Of a stretch of 37,569 nt of DNA, positions 23,549 to 32,577 are shown in pieces. The translations under genes were made by a program, and so were the position numbers. The DNA comes from JBBQTU01 sp038213005 (GTDB lineage Bacteria > Planctomycetota > Phycisphaerae > Tepidisphaerales > Tepidisphaeraceae): NCBI GenBank assembly GCA_038213005.1, contig JBBQTU010000011.1, positions 1-37,569 on the forward strand. Reading direction: 5' to 3'. How positions within the stretch are numbered: the stretch's first letter is position 1; each line of letters begins with the position of its first letter. The notes under the pieces were generated by a model, which was given only the letters and a program-made list of their open reading frames with translations, did no database searches and was not told where the DNA came from.

Positions 23549-26281
23549 ATGAAACTTATGACGGACGCGGAATTGCTGGGCGCCTTTGCCGATGGCAATC
23601 AGAAGGCATTTGCGGAACTGGTGCGGCGACATGCCGACTGGGTGTGGGGCTGCGCGCTGCGACAGGTGGGGGACGGGGCGACGGCTGAGGATATCGCGCA
23701 GGGCGCGTTTCTTCTGCTGGCGAAGAAAGCCGCGTCGTTGAGGGATCGCGCGTCGCTGCAAAGCTGGCTGTTTCGCGTGGTGCTGTTCCTGGCACGGGAC
23801 GCAAGGAAACTGGCCAACCGGCGGAGATATCACGAAACGAGGGTGGCTGCCATGAACCGTGAACAGGGTCCGGAAACCCCAGCGTGGGATGCGATCCAAG
23901 GCGTGCTCGACGAGGCGGTGGCAAAGCTTCGCGAGCCGGATCGTCAGACGATTCTGCTGCGGTTCTATCGCGGGATGAGCGTGGCGGAGGTGGCCGGAGC
24001 GCTGCGAGTCAGCGAAGAGGCGGCCGGGAAGCGCGCGTTGCGCGCCGTCGATCGGCTGCGCGAGATACTTGGGCGTCAGGGGTTGGATACCGGTGCCCAG
24101 ATGCAGCAACTGTTGGCGAGCGGCATGGTCTGCGCTGCCCCGGCCTCGCTGGTGGCGCAGTTATCGGCCGGAACTGGCTCGGCGGCGGGAACCGTCATGG
24201 CGGTCAAGGGCGGCAAGCTGCTCTTGGCCGCCAAAGCTAAACTTGTCGCCGCTCTGGCCAGCGCGGCCGTGCTGACGGCCGCAACCGCCAGCGAGCTGGT
24301 CGTCCTGAGCCAGCCTGCGCAGCCCGCTCCTTCCCGGTTGGCGATGCCCGCCTCGGCGCCGGCGACGGGCCCCGCCCATTTGCCCGAATCCGGCGTGCAG
24401 GCCCCTCTGGTTCGTCCGGGCAAGTCAACCGTGGCTGTTTGTGCCACCACGCTGGTCTTGCCGCAGTCGGCTGTCGATGAACTGGTTGGGGCCACCAAGG
24501 TTGTTGCGGCCGATCCTGGCATCCAAACCCGCATTGGCCACGCCATGATTGTCCGCCCCATCCTTCGCGATCTGATTCCGCTGGATACCGAAGGTAGCAC
24601 CCTTCTCCGCTGGAATCGGCAGTCGGCGATGGAGGGCTTCAGTCCTTCTGACCAGCTCCGATTCGGAACGCCCATCGAGGACCTTGCGTCACTGACATTC
24701 AACGTGTCGGTGACGCCGGAGGCTGTCACGCAACTGACGGGCAGTTATCGGCTGGAGCATTCCGACGCAGCTCGCGCGCCGCTCAACTTCGCGTTCGCGC
24801 CGGCCACCTTGCTCCCCGGGCAGGTGCTCATCCAAGTTATTCCGGTCAACCCAACCCCGCGTCTGCGGCGCAACGTTGTGCTTGTCTACGAAGCCGTTGC
24901 GGTGGATACGGCCGACGTGTATGCGCTGAAATATTTCCCGCGGGTGGCTGACTGGTATGCACGTTCGACGGCGGAGCAACTTCGGCTTGCCCGGGCCGGC
25001 TCGACGTGGCTGCACCAGGTGCTGCCGCAGGACTGGCCAAGCTTTGCCCGGCTCAAATGGGGGAAGAAGTTGCCAGGGGGAGCTGAACTGTGGCTCAATG
25101 ACATCTGCGATACGGACGTTCATCCTCGCCTGGCGTGGGCGGCGGATGGAACGCCGGCCACCCTTGCCCCCAGCACCCCATCGCACCGCGATGATGAGGC
25201 GACGCCTGTGGCTTACGTTGGGATTATCGACCCGAATGTTCCGGCGACGTTTACGCCGTCTGAGCCAGAGATGAAACTGGCTCCCGTTGCTCTGACGCGC
25301 AGGGACAACGGCTACGCCTGCCGGATCGGCTATGGCGATGGACCGTACAAGACGGTCGCACGGATGCCCATGCGCAACGGGGCCACCGCCAAGGTGGGTG
25401 ACTACACGATCCGGGTTGAGAATGTAAACGACCTGGGCGGCGGGGAGTTTCGCACCACGGGCGAACCGCCGGCGGACACGGACGTCGATGTTTGTGTCCT
25501 GCTCAAGGATGGCTCTCGCAAATTAGACCAGGGCCGTTATGACCGGTCGATCCGCGACGGCGTGAAGGTTCGTCTGGCAGAGCGGTTCTTCTTCAAGGCA
25601 CACGCCGATCAGATCGAGGCGATGGAGGTGCGAACCCGTCCAATCACCTGGGTGAACTTCGACGGTCTGGCGATGCGGCCGAGCGTGCCCTTGCCTACCG
25701 GGATGGAAGCGGCTGTCGATGCCGACGAAGGCCGCAAGACGGCCATGGCCAACGCCACTCCTGCCGACCGCAAGGCTTTTCTGGAGAAGGTGCAGTGCCT
25801 GCACATGCAAAATGAGTCTACTGCCAATGGAGTTACCGAAAAGACAGACACATGGATCTGGCGGGACGGACATTACCGGATCGAACTGGGCTCCGGCAGC
25901 AACCGCTGGCTGAAGCGTGGCGATGCGACTGCGGCGTGGCAATATGACTTCACGGCCGGCAAGTGGACGCCGTCGAAGGAAGGCCGCCCGACCCGGGCGG
26001 ACTTTACGATGATGTCCCAGCAGATCGGTGGTCTGGAAACCATGATTGCCTTGGGCGATACCCTTGGCAGGGAGGGTGTGCATGGCGTTTCCTGCACGGT
26101 GCGATCGGCGCGGATGGAATCGACCGACGCGAAGGTGTGGCTGGACAATCTTGGGCTCATCCATCGGTTGAACTATGCGTTCAAAACGGATCCGGAAACG
26201 GTGGTCATCGACTATGACCCGCCCGACGCTGATCGGGCGTGGGAACTCCCCGGCGCTCCGCAACCGCCGGGCGCGAAGTGA
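23549..26281 (+). CDS. ECF-type sigma factor fused to a membrane helix and a large extracytoplasmic region
   Basis: A 910-residue protein. Residues 1-175 are a complete ECF sigma factor. Region 2 spans about 18-90 (FAELVRRHADWVWGCALRQVG, AEDIAQGAFLLLAKK, QSWLFRVV). Region 4 spans about 115-172 (LREPDRQTILLRFYRGMSVAEVAGALRVS). A hydrophobic segment near 222-250 (LLLAAKAKLVAALASAAVLTA) should anchor it in the membrane. The remaining 650 residues begin with a Pro/Ala linker and have no cytoplasmic character. The last 150 (WIWRDGHYRIELGSGSNRW..., HGVSCTVRSARMES, VVIDYDPP) recall LolA/MucB-like folds, a tentative view. Planctomycetes are known for ECF factors with C-terminal extensions. No separate anti-sigma gene is adjacent, so sensing and sigma activity may sit in one chain, perhaps released by proteolysis. 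Confidence 0.85.
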   Translation: MKLMTDAELLGAFADGNQKAFAELVRRHADWVWGCALRQVGDGATAEDIAQGAFLLLAKKAASLRDRASLQSWLFRVVLFLARDARKLANRRRYHETRVAAMNREQGPETPAWDAIQGVLDEAVAKLREPDRQTILLRFYRGMSVAEVAGALRVSEEAAGKRALRAVDRLREILGRQGLDTGAQMQQLLASGMVCAAPASLVAQLSAGTGSAAGTVMAVKGGKLLLAAKAKLVAALASAAVLTAATASELVVLSQPAQPAPSRLAMPASAPATGPAHLPESGVQAPLVRPGKSTVAVCATTLVLPQSAVDELVGATKVVAADPGIQTRIGHAMIVRPILRDLIPLDTEGSTLLRWNRQSAMEGFSPSDQLRFGTPIEDLASLTFNVSVTPEAVTQLTGSYRLEHSDAARAPLNFAFAPATLLPGQVLIQVIPVNPTPRLRRNVVLVYEAVAVDTADVYALKYFPRVADWYARSTAEQLRLARAGSTWLHQVLPQDWPSFARLKWGKKLPGGAELWLNDICDTDVHPRLAWAADGTPATLAPSTPSHRDDEATPVAYVGIIDPNVPATFTPSEPEMKLAPVALTRRDNGYACRIGYGDGPYKTVARMPMRNGATAKVGDYTIRVENVNDLGGGEFRTTGEPPADTDVDVCVLLKDGSRKLDQGRYDRSIRDGVKVRLAERFFFKAHADQIEAMEVRTRPITWVNFDGLAMRPSVPLPTGMEAAVDADEGRKTAMANATPADRKAFLEKVQCLHMQNESTANGVTEKTDTWIWRDGHYRIELGSGSNRWLKRGDATAAWQYDFTAGKWTPSKEGRPTRADFTMMSQQIGGLETMIALGDTLGREGVHGVSCTVRSARMESTDAKVWLDNLGLIHRLNYAFKTDPETVVIDYDPPDADRAWELPGAPQPPGAK

Positions 26282-26294
26282 AGTTGGGCGTCGC

Positions 26295-27965
26295 CTATGG
26301 CGTCTCCTGGTGATCCCCGGCGGCGTCCGGCTTCTCCACATACACAGCCTTGAGCTGCACCATGTTCTGGGGCGTCAGGTAGATCCCTCTGACGTTGGGG
26401 CGAAAAAGGCAGACGTTCCCCGGGTGGTAGAGGGGGATGATCGGCTGCTGCTGGAGCAGAAGCTCTTCGGCTTGGCGGAAGAGGTCCATCCGGCGAGTGT
26501 TGTCGGGCTCGGCCAGGGCGGCATTGCAAAGCTGGTCAAAGGGTTTGCTGATCCAGTCCGCGTCGTTGTTCTCGGAGGTTGAGCGGTACTTGTCGGTGAA
26601 GGTCGATGGATCGTTGTAGTCGCCGTACCAGCTTGCCCTGGCGATGGCGTAGTCTTTCCGCTGCAGCCGCTGGCGAAACAGCTTGACCTCAACGCCTTCG
26701 AGCCCTACGTCGATGCCCAGGTTCTCCAGCCATTGCCGGCGGATCATCTGTGCCACGTCGCCGTGATGGAACTCGGTATTGAACAGGATGCCGATGGACG
26801 GAAACCCGCGCCCGCCGGGATAGCCGGCCTGGGCGAGCAGTTCTGCGGCGCGCTTGGGATCGTACTGGACGCCGGGCGGTGACTGATAGGTCGGGAAGAC
26901 GCCCGGAGGGATGAAATGGCCGGCCGGGCGTTCACCCAGTCGCGTGATGGTCTGGACGATCGGGCGGCGGTCAACCGCCAGTGACAGGGCCATTCTGACC
27001 CGCACATCGGCCAGCGGGTTGGGCGAGCCGTCACTGAATTTTTCGCGACAGTTCAGCGTGTAGAAATAGGTTCCGAAGCCGGGGTAGACGTGCAGGTCCG
27101 GGCGCTTCTTTGCCCAGAGTTCGGCTCCGATAGCGCCAGCGGCGTCGGGGAGCCAGTCGGCGGCGCCGCTTTCGTATTTCAGAAAGCCCCACATCGCGTC
27201 TTCGGCGGGCAGCACTTCGATGACATGGCTTTTGACGTTGGCGATGTCCCAGTAGTTGGGGTTGGCTTCCAGCCTCATGCGGCGGCGGAATTCCCACGTG
27301 GTCAGACGGAACGGTCCGTTGGTGACGAGGTAGGGCGGGCGTGTGAAGGTGGTCTTATAGGCATGCGTTTGCTTGTCCCAGAAGTCCCGCATGGACGGTT
27401 CGTGCAAAGGCCAGAACGGCGCAAAGGCGCAGAGGTCCGGGAAGTAAGGGACCGGCCAGTCCAGGCGTACCCGCAGCGTTCGGTCATCCAATACCTCGAT
27501 GCCGACGGTGGAGAAGTCGGTCTTCTGCCCGGCGGCGAAAGCGGCCTTGTAAACTTTGGCACCGGAGATGACGTCAAAGAGATAGGAATAGTCGCCGGGG
27601 TGTTCGAGCATCCGCCGCCAGGCGAAGACAAAGTCGCCGGCTTTCAGCGGGTCTCCGTTGGACCAGCGTGCCTCCGGGCGAATGTGGAAGGTGTAGGTGC
27701 GGCGGTCGGGGGTGAGATCGATCTGGCCGGCCGAGCCGGGGATGGGCTGGAGCGTCTTGGGGTCCAGTGCGTAGAGCCCTTCCCAGAGTGCGTAGCCGAC
27801 GCGGATGTCCTCAAGCCAGGACATGCGGTTGGGGTCGAGGGTGCGGAGCTCGCCGCGGTTGATGAAGGTGAAATCGGCGGGGCGATCGGCCGCCCCCAGT
27901 GTCCAGAGAAAAGTCATCGCGCACAGCGCTGCGAGGACGGCCAGGATGACCAGAACCCTGCCCAT
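26295..27965 (-). CDS. Peptide/oligopeptide ABC transporter substrate-binding protein (OppA-like)
   Basis: A 556-residue extracytoplasmic solute-binding protein, family 5. An N-terminal hydrophobic anchor (VLVILAVLAALCAMTFLW, residues 4-21) has no lipobox Cys at a proper place. The mature part starts DFTFINRGELRTLDPNRMSW and shows EGLYALDPKTLQPIPGSAG and TYTFHIRPEARWSNGDPLKAGDFVFAWRRML. It also shows VRMALSLAVDRRPIV, AAELLAQAGYPGGRGFP and the C-terminal QPIIPLYHPGN, all standard for OppA. It follows the gene at 27982-29103 by 16 bp and is thus probably in one operon with it. The permease and ATPase genes (oppBCDF) are not nearby. It converges on the sigma-factor gene with 13 bp between stops. 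Confidence 0.92.
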   Translation of the reverse strand: MGRVLVILAVLAALCAMTFLWTLGAADRPADFTFINRGELRTLDPNRMSWLEDIRVGYALWEGLYALDPKTLQPIPGSAGQIDLTPDRRTYTFHIRPEARWSNGDPLKAGDFVFAWRRMLEHPGDYSYLFDVISGAKVYKAAFAAGQKTDFSTVGIEVLDDRTLRVRLDWPVPYFPDLCAFAPFWPLHEPSMRDFWDKQTHAYKTTFTRPPYLVTNGPFRLTTWEFRRRMRLEANPNYWDIANVKSHVIEVLPAEDAMWGFLKYESGAADWLPDAAGAIGAELWAKKRPDLHVYPGFGTYFYTLNCREKFSDGSPNPLADVRVRMALSLAVDRRPIVQTITRLGERPAGHFIPPGVFPTYQSPPGVQYDPKRAAELLAQAGYPGGRGFPSIGILFNTEFHHGDVAQMIRRQWLENLGIDVGLEGVEVKLFRQRLQRKDYAIARASWYGDYNDPSTFTDKYRSTSENNDADWISKPFDQLCNAALAEPDNTRRMDLFRQAEELLLQQQPIIPLYHPGNVCLFRPNVRGIYLTPQNMVQLKAVYVEKPDAAGDHQETP

Positions 27966-27981
27966 CACATCACCCAGGGCC

Positions 27982-29103
27982 TTACTTGGCGGCAGCGGTG
28001 GTTGGGGCCTTGATCTTGCCCTTGAACTGGGGCGTGCTGGCGATGGCACTGGCCACGTCATCGCACAACTGAACCACGCCCTTGTTGTCCAGCAAGGGGT
28101 CGAGGCCGGCGACGTATCCGGCTGCGTTCTTCAGGTTGTCATCCTTGAGTTCGTCGGCGACGACCTTGGTGGCGCCCCCAATGACCTTGAGCGTCTGCAG
28201 GAGTTCCTCGCGATGGAGACGGGCACCCGTCTCCTTCATGTCCAGGGCGGCGAGGCGATGTGAGGCGCCGACGAGGATGTCGGCCATCGACTGGAGCGTC
28301 TGGGCTTTCTGGGGTTCGGTCTGAAGTCCCCAGACACTACCGTCGGTGAGGAAACTGGTGGCGAGCGTCTCGGATTGCGGCTCGTCCAGATCGCCGGTGG
28401 CATACAGGGCCACACGCTTAAGCATCAGTTCCTGCATCGGGGGAACCACCGCCTGGAACATCGCATTGGTGAGGTCCTTGCGGTCGGTCAGGATGTTCAG
28501 GCGATAGGCTTCATAGGCCTGCTGTGCGATGCTTCCTTCGAGATTGCCGGAGATCGCAGGAACGACTTTGGTCAGGAACGGGTCGTCTTTGACGATCTGC
28601 GAACTGAGCTGACGCGGCAACATGGCGCGGACGGCCTTGAGGCCCCAGAGACAGACCGGGGCCGACTTGTCGGCGACGAATTTCATGGCCACCGGCTTGA
28701 GCCGAAGCGTCTGGCATCGGCCGGCGATCTGCCCCACGGCGATCGCCGTGTTCAGGCGGCAGTGGAACTCGGGGTTATCGGCGAGCTTCAGGGCTGCTTT
28801 GTTGAGATAGTCTGTATAGAAGTCCTGATACGCGGGGCTGGCGGTGCTGTCGGCTTCTTTGACCAGGGTGTCTCGGGCATCTTCCTGATCGGAGCCTTTG
28901 GCAGATGCGAGCCGCACGGCCTGGCTGTCGATGAAGGCTTGCACGGTCGCCTGCTGAGTATCACTCAGGCGGGCGGCGGTCTTGACGGTCACGGGAACCG
29001 AAGCCTGGGGCGTTGGAGCGGCTGTCGGCGCGGGGGCCGCACTCGCCAGAGACAGACCCAGCCCCACATTCACGGCCACCATGAAAATGCTGCGGCGGTT
29101 CAT
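27982..29103 (-). CDS. Secreted protein of unknown function
   Basis: No family recognised. The 373-residue product starts with a signal peptide (RRSIFMVAVNVGLGLSLASA, cleavage near residue 24) and an Ala/Pro/Thr-rich linker. The rest is an all-helical domain rich in Ala, Leu, Lys and Asp. Helical stretches such as LNTAIAVGQIAGRC, WGLKAVRAMLPRQL and RRLAALDMKETG-like segments suggest an armadillo/HEAT-like array, though no clear repeat period could be set by eye. It ends with a Thr/Ala/Lys tail. The start at 29103 has GGAGA eight bases before it. Being 16 bp upstream of the OppA-like gene, it could assist peptide capture or wall assembly; that is a guess from position. Confidence 0.7.
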   Translation of the reverse strand: MNRRSIFMVAVNVGLGLSLASAAPAPTAAPTPQASVPVTVKTAARLSDTQQATVQAFIDSQAVRLASAKGSDQEDARDTLVKEADSTASPAYQDFYTDYLNKAALKLADNPEFHCRLNTAIAVGQIAGRCQTLRLKPVAMKFVADKSAPVCLWGLKAVRAMLPRQLSSQIVKDDPFLTKVVPAISGNLEGSIAQQAYEAYRLNILTDRKDLTNAMFQAVVPPMQELMLKRVALYATGDLDEPQSETLATSFLTDGSVWGLQTEPQKAQTLQSMADILVGASHRLAALDMKETGARLHREELLQTLKVIGGATKVVADELKDDNLKNAAGYVAGLDPLLDNKGVVQLCDDVASAIASTPQFKGKIKAPTTAAAK

Positions 29104-29279
29104 CAGGATATTCTCCAGAGACTGGCAAAAGAAGGTGACCACGGCGACGCTCGCCGCGCTGCTTCTCACGTCGGCCGCCAAGCGGTCCCAACAACGTCTA
29201 TTTGAACCGTATCAAGGGGCTTAGTCACTGTCAAGGAAAGACATAGCAGTGTTGCTCGCGTCCGGGGGGCCAATCTGGA

Positions 29280-29417
29280 CGGATTCGCAGCCATGACAAC
29301 GGCTATCAGGGCTATCTGGTCCTGGAGCATGAGAAGCGGTGGCACAAGGAACTGATGGCACCGGAGGAGATGTTTCCCAAGTTTGTCCGCTGGGCGCAAG
29401 GCGTGCTGGGGAAGTAG
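29280..29417 (+). pseudogene. C-terminal remnant, possibly of a sugar phosphate isomerase/epimerase
   Basis: A 45-codon frame without start ends in TAG. It contains NGYQGYLVLEHEKRWHKELM followed by APEEMFPKFVRWAQGVLGK. The GYLVLEHE...W pattern is reminiscent of the last strand and helix of xylose-isomerase-like TIM-barrel proteins, but this call is weak. Upstream sequence to 29220 keeps the frame open without conserved blocks. It is on the opposite strand to both neighbours, as expected of a left-over from a deletion. Confidence 0.35.
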
Positions 29418-29794
29418 GGCAGGCGCGGGAGGGGAGAGCGATCGCGCGAGGGGTGGGGCTGGGACTTTAGGAAGGGAACGCGCCCGGACAGGGACGGAGG
29501 CAGCGCCCGGGGCGGGCGTGCCACGGTGGCCCGGCCGCCTCGGCCGGAGCCTTTCATGGCGCGGGGACTCCATTTGTTACGGGCCCATGCAGCCGGCGGT
29601 GATTTTGAAGGCGTCGGCGCGGACGCGGCAGATCTCGCGGTCGGCCTGCGCGACGGTGCTCCGTCTGGTGGAATCGTCGGGGCGCCCTCCGCAGGCATCG
29701 TCGTCGCTCCGCCTAGCCCTTGAGCGCCGCAGTGCCAGCGGACCGCTAAACGCGAGATCAGATGGCGCAGAGTGATCCGTGTTTGAGCCTTGCA
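29418..29794. other. Gene-free, G-rich spacer
   Basis: No gene supported. The left part is purine-rich (runs of GGGAGGGGAG type near 29420-29480). The right part keeps several frames open because of high GC; none shows protein-like composition. No terminator with a T-run was seen past the DUF6600 gene. Confidence 0.4.
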
Positions 29795-31993
29795 CTACCG
29801 CCCGCCACGGCGTGAGTTGCCGCCTCTGGCGGAATTGTCGGGTGTCTGGCCGGGTGCGGTGGTCTGGTCGTCGGCGGGGTTGTCGGCCCTGGCGGGTTGG
29901 CGGCGCTGTGGCGTCTCGGACGGTTGTGGCTGGGCGCGGGTTTCTTGCCGGGCGCGTGCAGGGTCGGCGTGGCGCTGGGCCGGAGCGGGTGATGCCTGCT
30001 CGGGGGCACGCTCGTGGCGCTTTTCGGGAACCGGCGTGGGCTCGGGGGCGGGCTGACGTTGCGGCGGATCGGGCGGCCGGACGGCGGAGGGCGCTGTGGG
30101 CTTGTCGGCCGGCGCCGCGTCCGTGTTACCACGGTCGCGCGCTGGTTTGGGTGCGGGTTGTGGATCGGCCGGGCGCGGTTCCGAGGCCGCCGGGCGAACG
30201 ACGGGCGGCTTGGGCTGCTCGGGCGTCGGCTGCGGTGCCGGCTTGTCTGGGTTTGGGTCGGCCGGGCGTGCCACGGGGCCTTGCGTGGGGCCGGGCGATC
30301 GCGGGGTCGACCAGGCGGGTGGAGGCGATGGCGGGGCCGGCTTGGTCGGCGTCGGCTGCGGTGCCGGTTTGCCTGGGCTTGGATCGGCCGGGCGTGCCAC
30401 GGGGCCTTGCGTGGGGCCGGGCGATCGCGGGGTCGACCAGGCGGGTGACGGCGATGGTGGGGCCGGCTTGGTCGGCGTCGGCTGCGGTGCCGGCTTGTCG
30501 GGGTTTGGGTCGGCCGGGCGTGCCGCGGGGCCTTCCGAGGGGACGGGCGACCGCGGGGTTGACCAGGCGGGTGGCTGTGATGGCGGGGCCGTCTTGGTCG
30601 GCGTCGGCTGCGGAGCCGGCTTGTCTGGGCTTGGGTCGGCCGGGCGTGCCACGGGGCCTTGCGTGGGGCCGGGCGATCGCGGGGTCGACCAGGTGGGTGG
30701 CTGTGATGGCGGGGCCGTCTTGGTCGGCGTCGGCTGCGGAGCCGTTTTGGCCGGGCTCGGATCGGCCGGGCGTGCCACGGGGCCTTGTGTGGGGACGGAG
30801 CTCCGCGGAGTCGGCCAAGGTGTCTGCGATGGCGGCTTCTGATGATCGCCGCTGCCCTGCGCAACGGGACCGGCCGGTGGAGATTTGGGCCGCGGACGAT
30901 ACGCAACCGGCTCGCCACGCTCGCGTCGTTGCTCGGCATCGTGACTGTTGTCAGACCGCTCCAGGCGCACCTGCTGCGGGCGGCGGCCGGTCATGTGCTG
31001 CACCTGCTCAACCGACAGGCTGCGGTTGACGACGGTGGTGCGATTGAACTCGATGTGAGTGGAATTGCGCGTCTGGACGATGATCGTCACGTTCTGGTGA
31101 ACCGGCCGCATACGCCGGCCGACGTGCTGGTCGCAGAAGTTCACCTCGCCGACGAAACAGAAATAGGACGGCTGGATCCGCATAACCACCGCATCGGCAA
31201 CGGGAATATCTCGCCGACAGGCGGCCGGCGGCAGCGGCGCCCAGCCGACGTATCCGCCACCCACGCGCCACGCGACCCACGCCGGCGCCCACACGCGTCC
31301 GGGCACCCATATCCATCCGTGGCGGGGATAATCCACCCATGACCCGTAGTGGTACGTGATGTAGCCCCAAGGCTCGTCGCTGACCCAGGTCCACCCGCAC
31401 TCGGTGTAGGCCCATCGGCCTTCGGCATACGGCCGCCAGCCGACTGGCACGCCTTGGGGCGCCCAGCAATTCCCATAGTCAGGCGTGGCAACCCACTGCC
31501 CCATCGGCTGGAGATCCTGTTGGAACGTGGCGGGGTCGACCTCGTTGCCCTGGGCCTCGGCGGCGCTAGTCACATCGCCGACCATGGGCCCGGCCATGGG
31601 CGGTGCCTGTTCTGCATGAGCAACGGGAGGCTGAGAGGCTTGGGCGATCGGTGCCGGTGCCGCGGGCAGCGCGGTGGCGACGGAGCCAGTCTCCTGCGGC
31701 GCCAGGACCGCAGCGAGAGGGGCAATCTCGGCGGCCGGCGGAAGGGCCGGGGCGATCGATGTTACGGCAGGGGCGGCTGGGACCAGCGCACTGGCCATCG
31801 GCGGTGCAGGGACGACCGCAACGTTCGCGGCCACAGGCGGCACTGGAGCAGCGGTGGCGACCGCGGCCGGGTCCGGCCGCTTCGATTCCTGCAATAACAG
31901 CGATCCGGTCAGTCCGGCGATCACGCCGATACAGAGTAGTAGCGCCGAACACGCGATGATCAGCGGAGCGGTAACCTGCATCTCACTGCGCAT
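29795..31993 (-). CDS. DUF6600-type membrane-anchored protein with proline-rich tandem repeats
   Basis: A 732-residue protein. Residues 9-34 form one membrane helix (LIIACSALLLCIGVIAGLTGSLLL). An Ala/Pro-rich linker to about 150 follows. The core at about 160-290 is rich in Trp, Tyr and Gly: WRPYAEGRWAYTECGWTWVS, EPWGYITYHYGSW, GWIWVPGRVWAPAWVAWR, GYVGWAPLPP. That is the DUF6600 pattern seen in proteobacterial and planctomycete envelope proteins. From about 370 on it is Pro/Thr/Lys-rich with five 42-residue repeats (each contains PTQGPVARPADPSP or a variant), then a Pro/Arg/Gln-rich end. GAGAGG six to seven bases before the ATG fits the start. Likely a surface or periplasm-spanning protein whose Pro-rich stalk crosses the envelope; function unknown. 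Confidence 0.8.
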   Translation of the reverse strand: MRSEMQVTAPLIIACSALLLCIGVIAGLTGSLLLQESKRPDPAAVATAAPVPPVAANVAVVPAPPMASALVPAAPAVTSIAPALPPAAEIAPLAAVLAPQETGSVATALPAAPAPIAQASQPPVAHAEQAPPMAGPMVGDVTSAAEAQGNEVDPATFQQDLQPMGQWVATPDYGNCWAPQGVPVGWRPYAEGRWAYTECGWTWVSDEPWGYITYHYGSWVDYPRHGWIWVPGRVWAPAWVAWRVGGGYVGWAPLPPAACRRDIPVADAVVMRIQPSYFCFVGEVNFCDQHVGRRMRPVHQNVTIIVQTRNSTHIEFNRTTVVNRSLSVEQVQHMTGRRPQQVRLERSDNSHDAEQRRERGEPVAYRPRPKSPPAGPVAQGSGDHQKPPSQTPWPTPRSSVPTQGPVARPADPSPAKTAPQPTPTKTAPPSQPPTWSTPRSPGPTQGPVARPADPSPDKPAPQPTPTKTAPPSQPPAWSTPRSPVPSEGPAARPADPNPDKPAPQPTPTKPAPPSPSPAWSTPRSPGPTQGPVARPADPSPGKPAPQPTPTKPAPPSPPPAWSTPRSPGPTQGPVARPADPNPDKPAPQPTPEQPKPPVVRPAASEPRPADPQPAPKPARDRGNTDAAPADKPTAPSAVRPPDPPQRQPAPEPTPVPEKRHERAPEQASPAPAQRHADPARARQETRAQPQPSETPQRRQPARADNPADDQTTAPGQTPDNSARGGNSRRGGR
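30217..30846 (-). repeat. Five tandem 126-bp repeats within the DUF6600 gene
   Basis: The marker CGGCCGGGCG recurs on the plus strand at 30259, 30385, 30511, 30637 and 30763, exactly 126 bp apart each time, so each unit encodes 42 residues in frame. The outer units are more diverged at their edges, and the third has Ser-Glu in place of Thr-Gln. Such arrays change copy number by slippage or recombination without breaking the frame. Limits are approximate. Confidence 0.92.
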
Positions 31994-32151
31994 AAAGGCC
32001 TCTCAATCAGCCTCTCGTGACCGGGCGGGCGCGATGCAACTTAGCCATCTCACCTGCCACCTATACAGCAGGACACGGCAGAGGCTGTGTCGGTTAGGCC
32101 AGGGTGACATTTTGCCGCACGGGCAACCCGGAGGTCCGATGGGATCGGGCC

Positions 32152-32577
32152 TTACACCTTAAAGAACACCTGTGGGCCCACTGCAAAATGCTGGCAGAGC
32201 GCAGCGATGTTCGACTGGCTCAACTTGCGGCTATAGTGGATTATCTTGGTTCCCAAAGACCGGTTGCCGAGAACTCGGCCCAGATCGGAAGCGTTCATGT
32301 TGTGTTGCCGCATCAGCAGGAGAAGGGTCTCGACCGGGTCCAACTTCTGAGTATTGATCGGGTGCGGCTCCTCAAAATTCTCGATGGTGTTGGACAGCAG
32401 TTCCAGATAGTCGTTCTGGTCATCGGTTCGCTCGGAAAGCACGGCCAGGCGATCTGCCATCTCCATTGCGTTGTCCAGATCCACTTCGTCACGAATTGGA
32501 CGGATTGGATATTCCGCATAGAGTTCCGCCAGAATCGCCGGAAGAGGATTCGCGTTGGTATGTGTAGTGTGCCTCAT
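32152..32577 (-). CDS. higA: HigA-type antitoxin (helix-turn-helix)
   Basis: A 141-residue antitoxin of the HigA/XRE class. The N-terminal 80 residues are acidic and helical (EVDLDNAMEMADRLAVLSE), the part expected to cover the toxin. The C-terminal part is a helix-turn-helix, MNASDLGRVLGNRSLGTKII then LSQSNIAALCQHFAVGPQVFF, which would bind the operon promoter. Its ATG overlaps the toxin stop by four bases (ATGA), so it is translated after the toxin, the usual hig order. A dyad over the -10 of the promoter (32900-32912) is the probable operator. Confidence 0.93.
   Translation of the reverse strand: MRHTTHTNANPLPAILAELYAEYPIRPIRDEVDLDNAMEMADRLAVLSERTDDQNDYLELLSNTIENFEEPHPINTQKLDPVETLLLLMRQHNMNASDLGRVLGNRSLGTKIIHYSRKLSQSNIAALCQHFAVGPQVFFKV

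Noticed and set aside
29779..31029. Long plus-strand open frame of 416 codons opposite the DUF6600 gene
   Set aside because: It is an antisense shadow created by the GC-rich proline repeats; the minus-strand frame has a membrane helix, the DUF6600 core and a ribosome-binding site.
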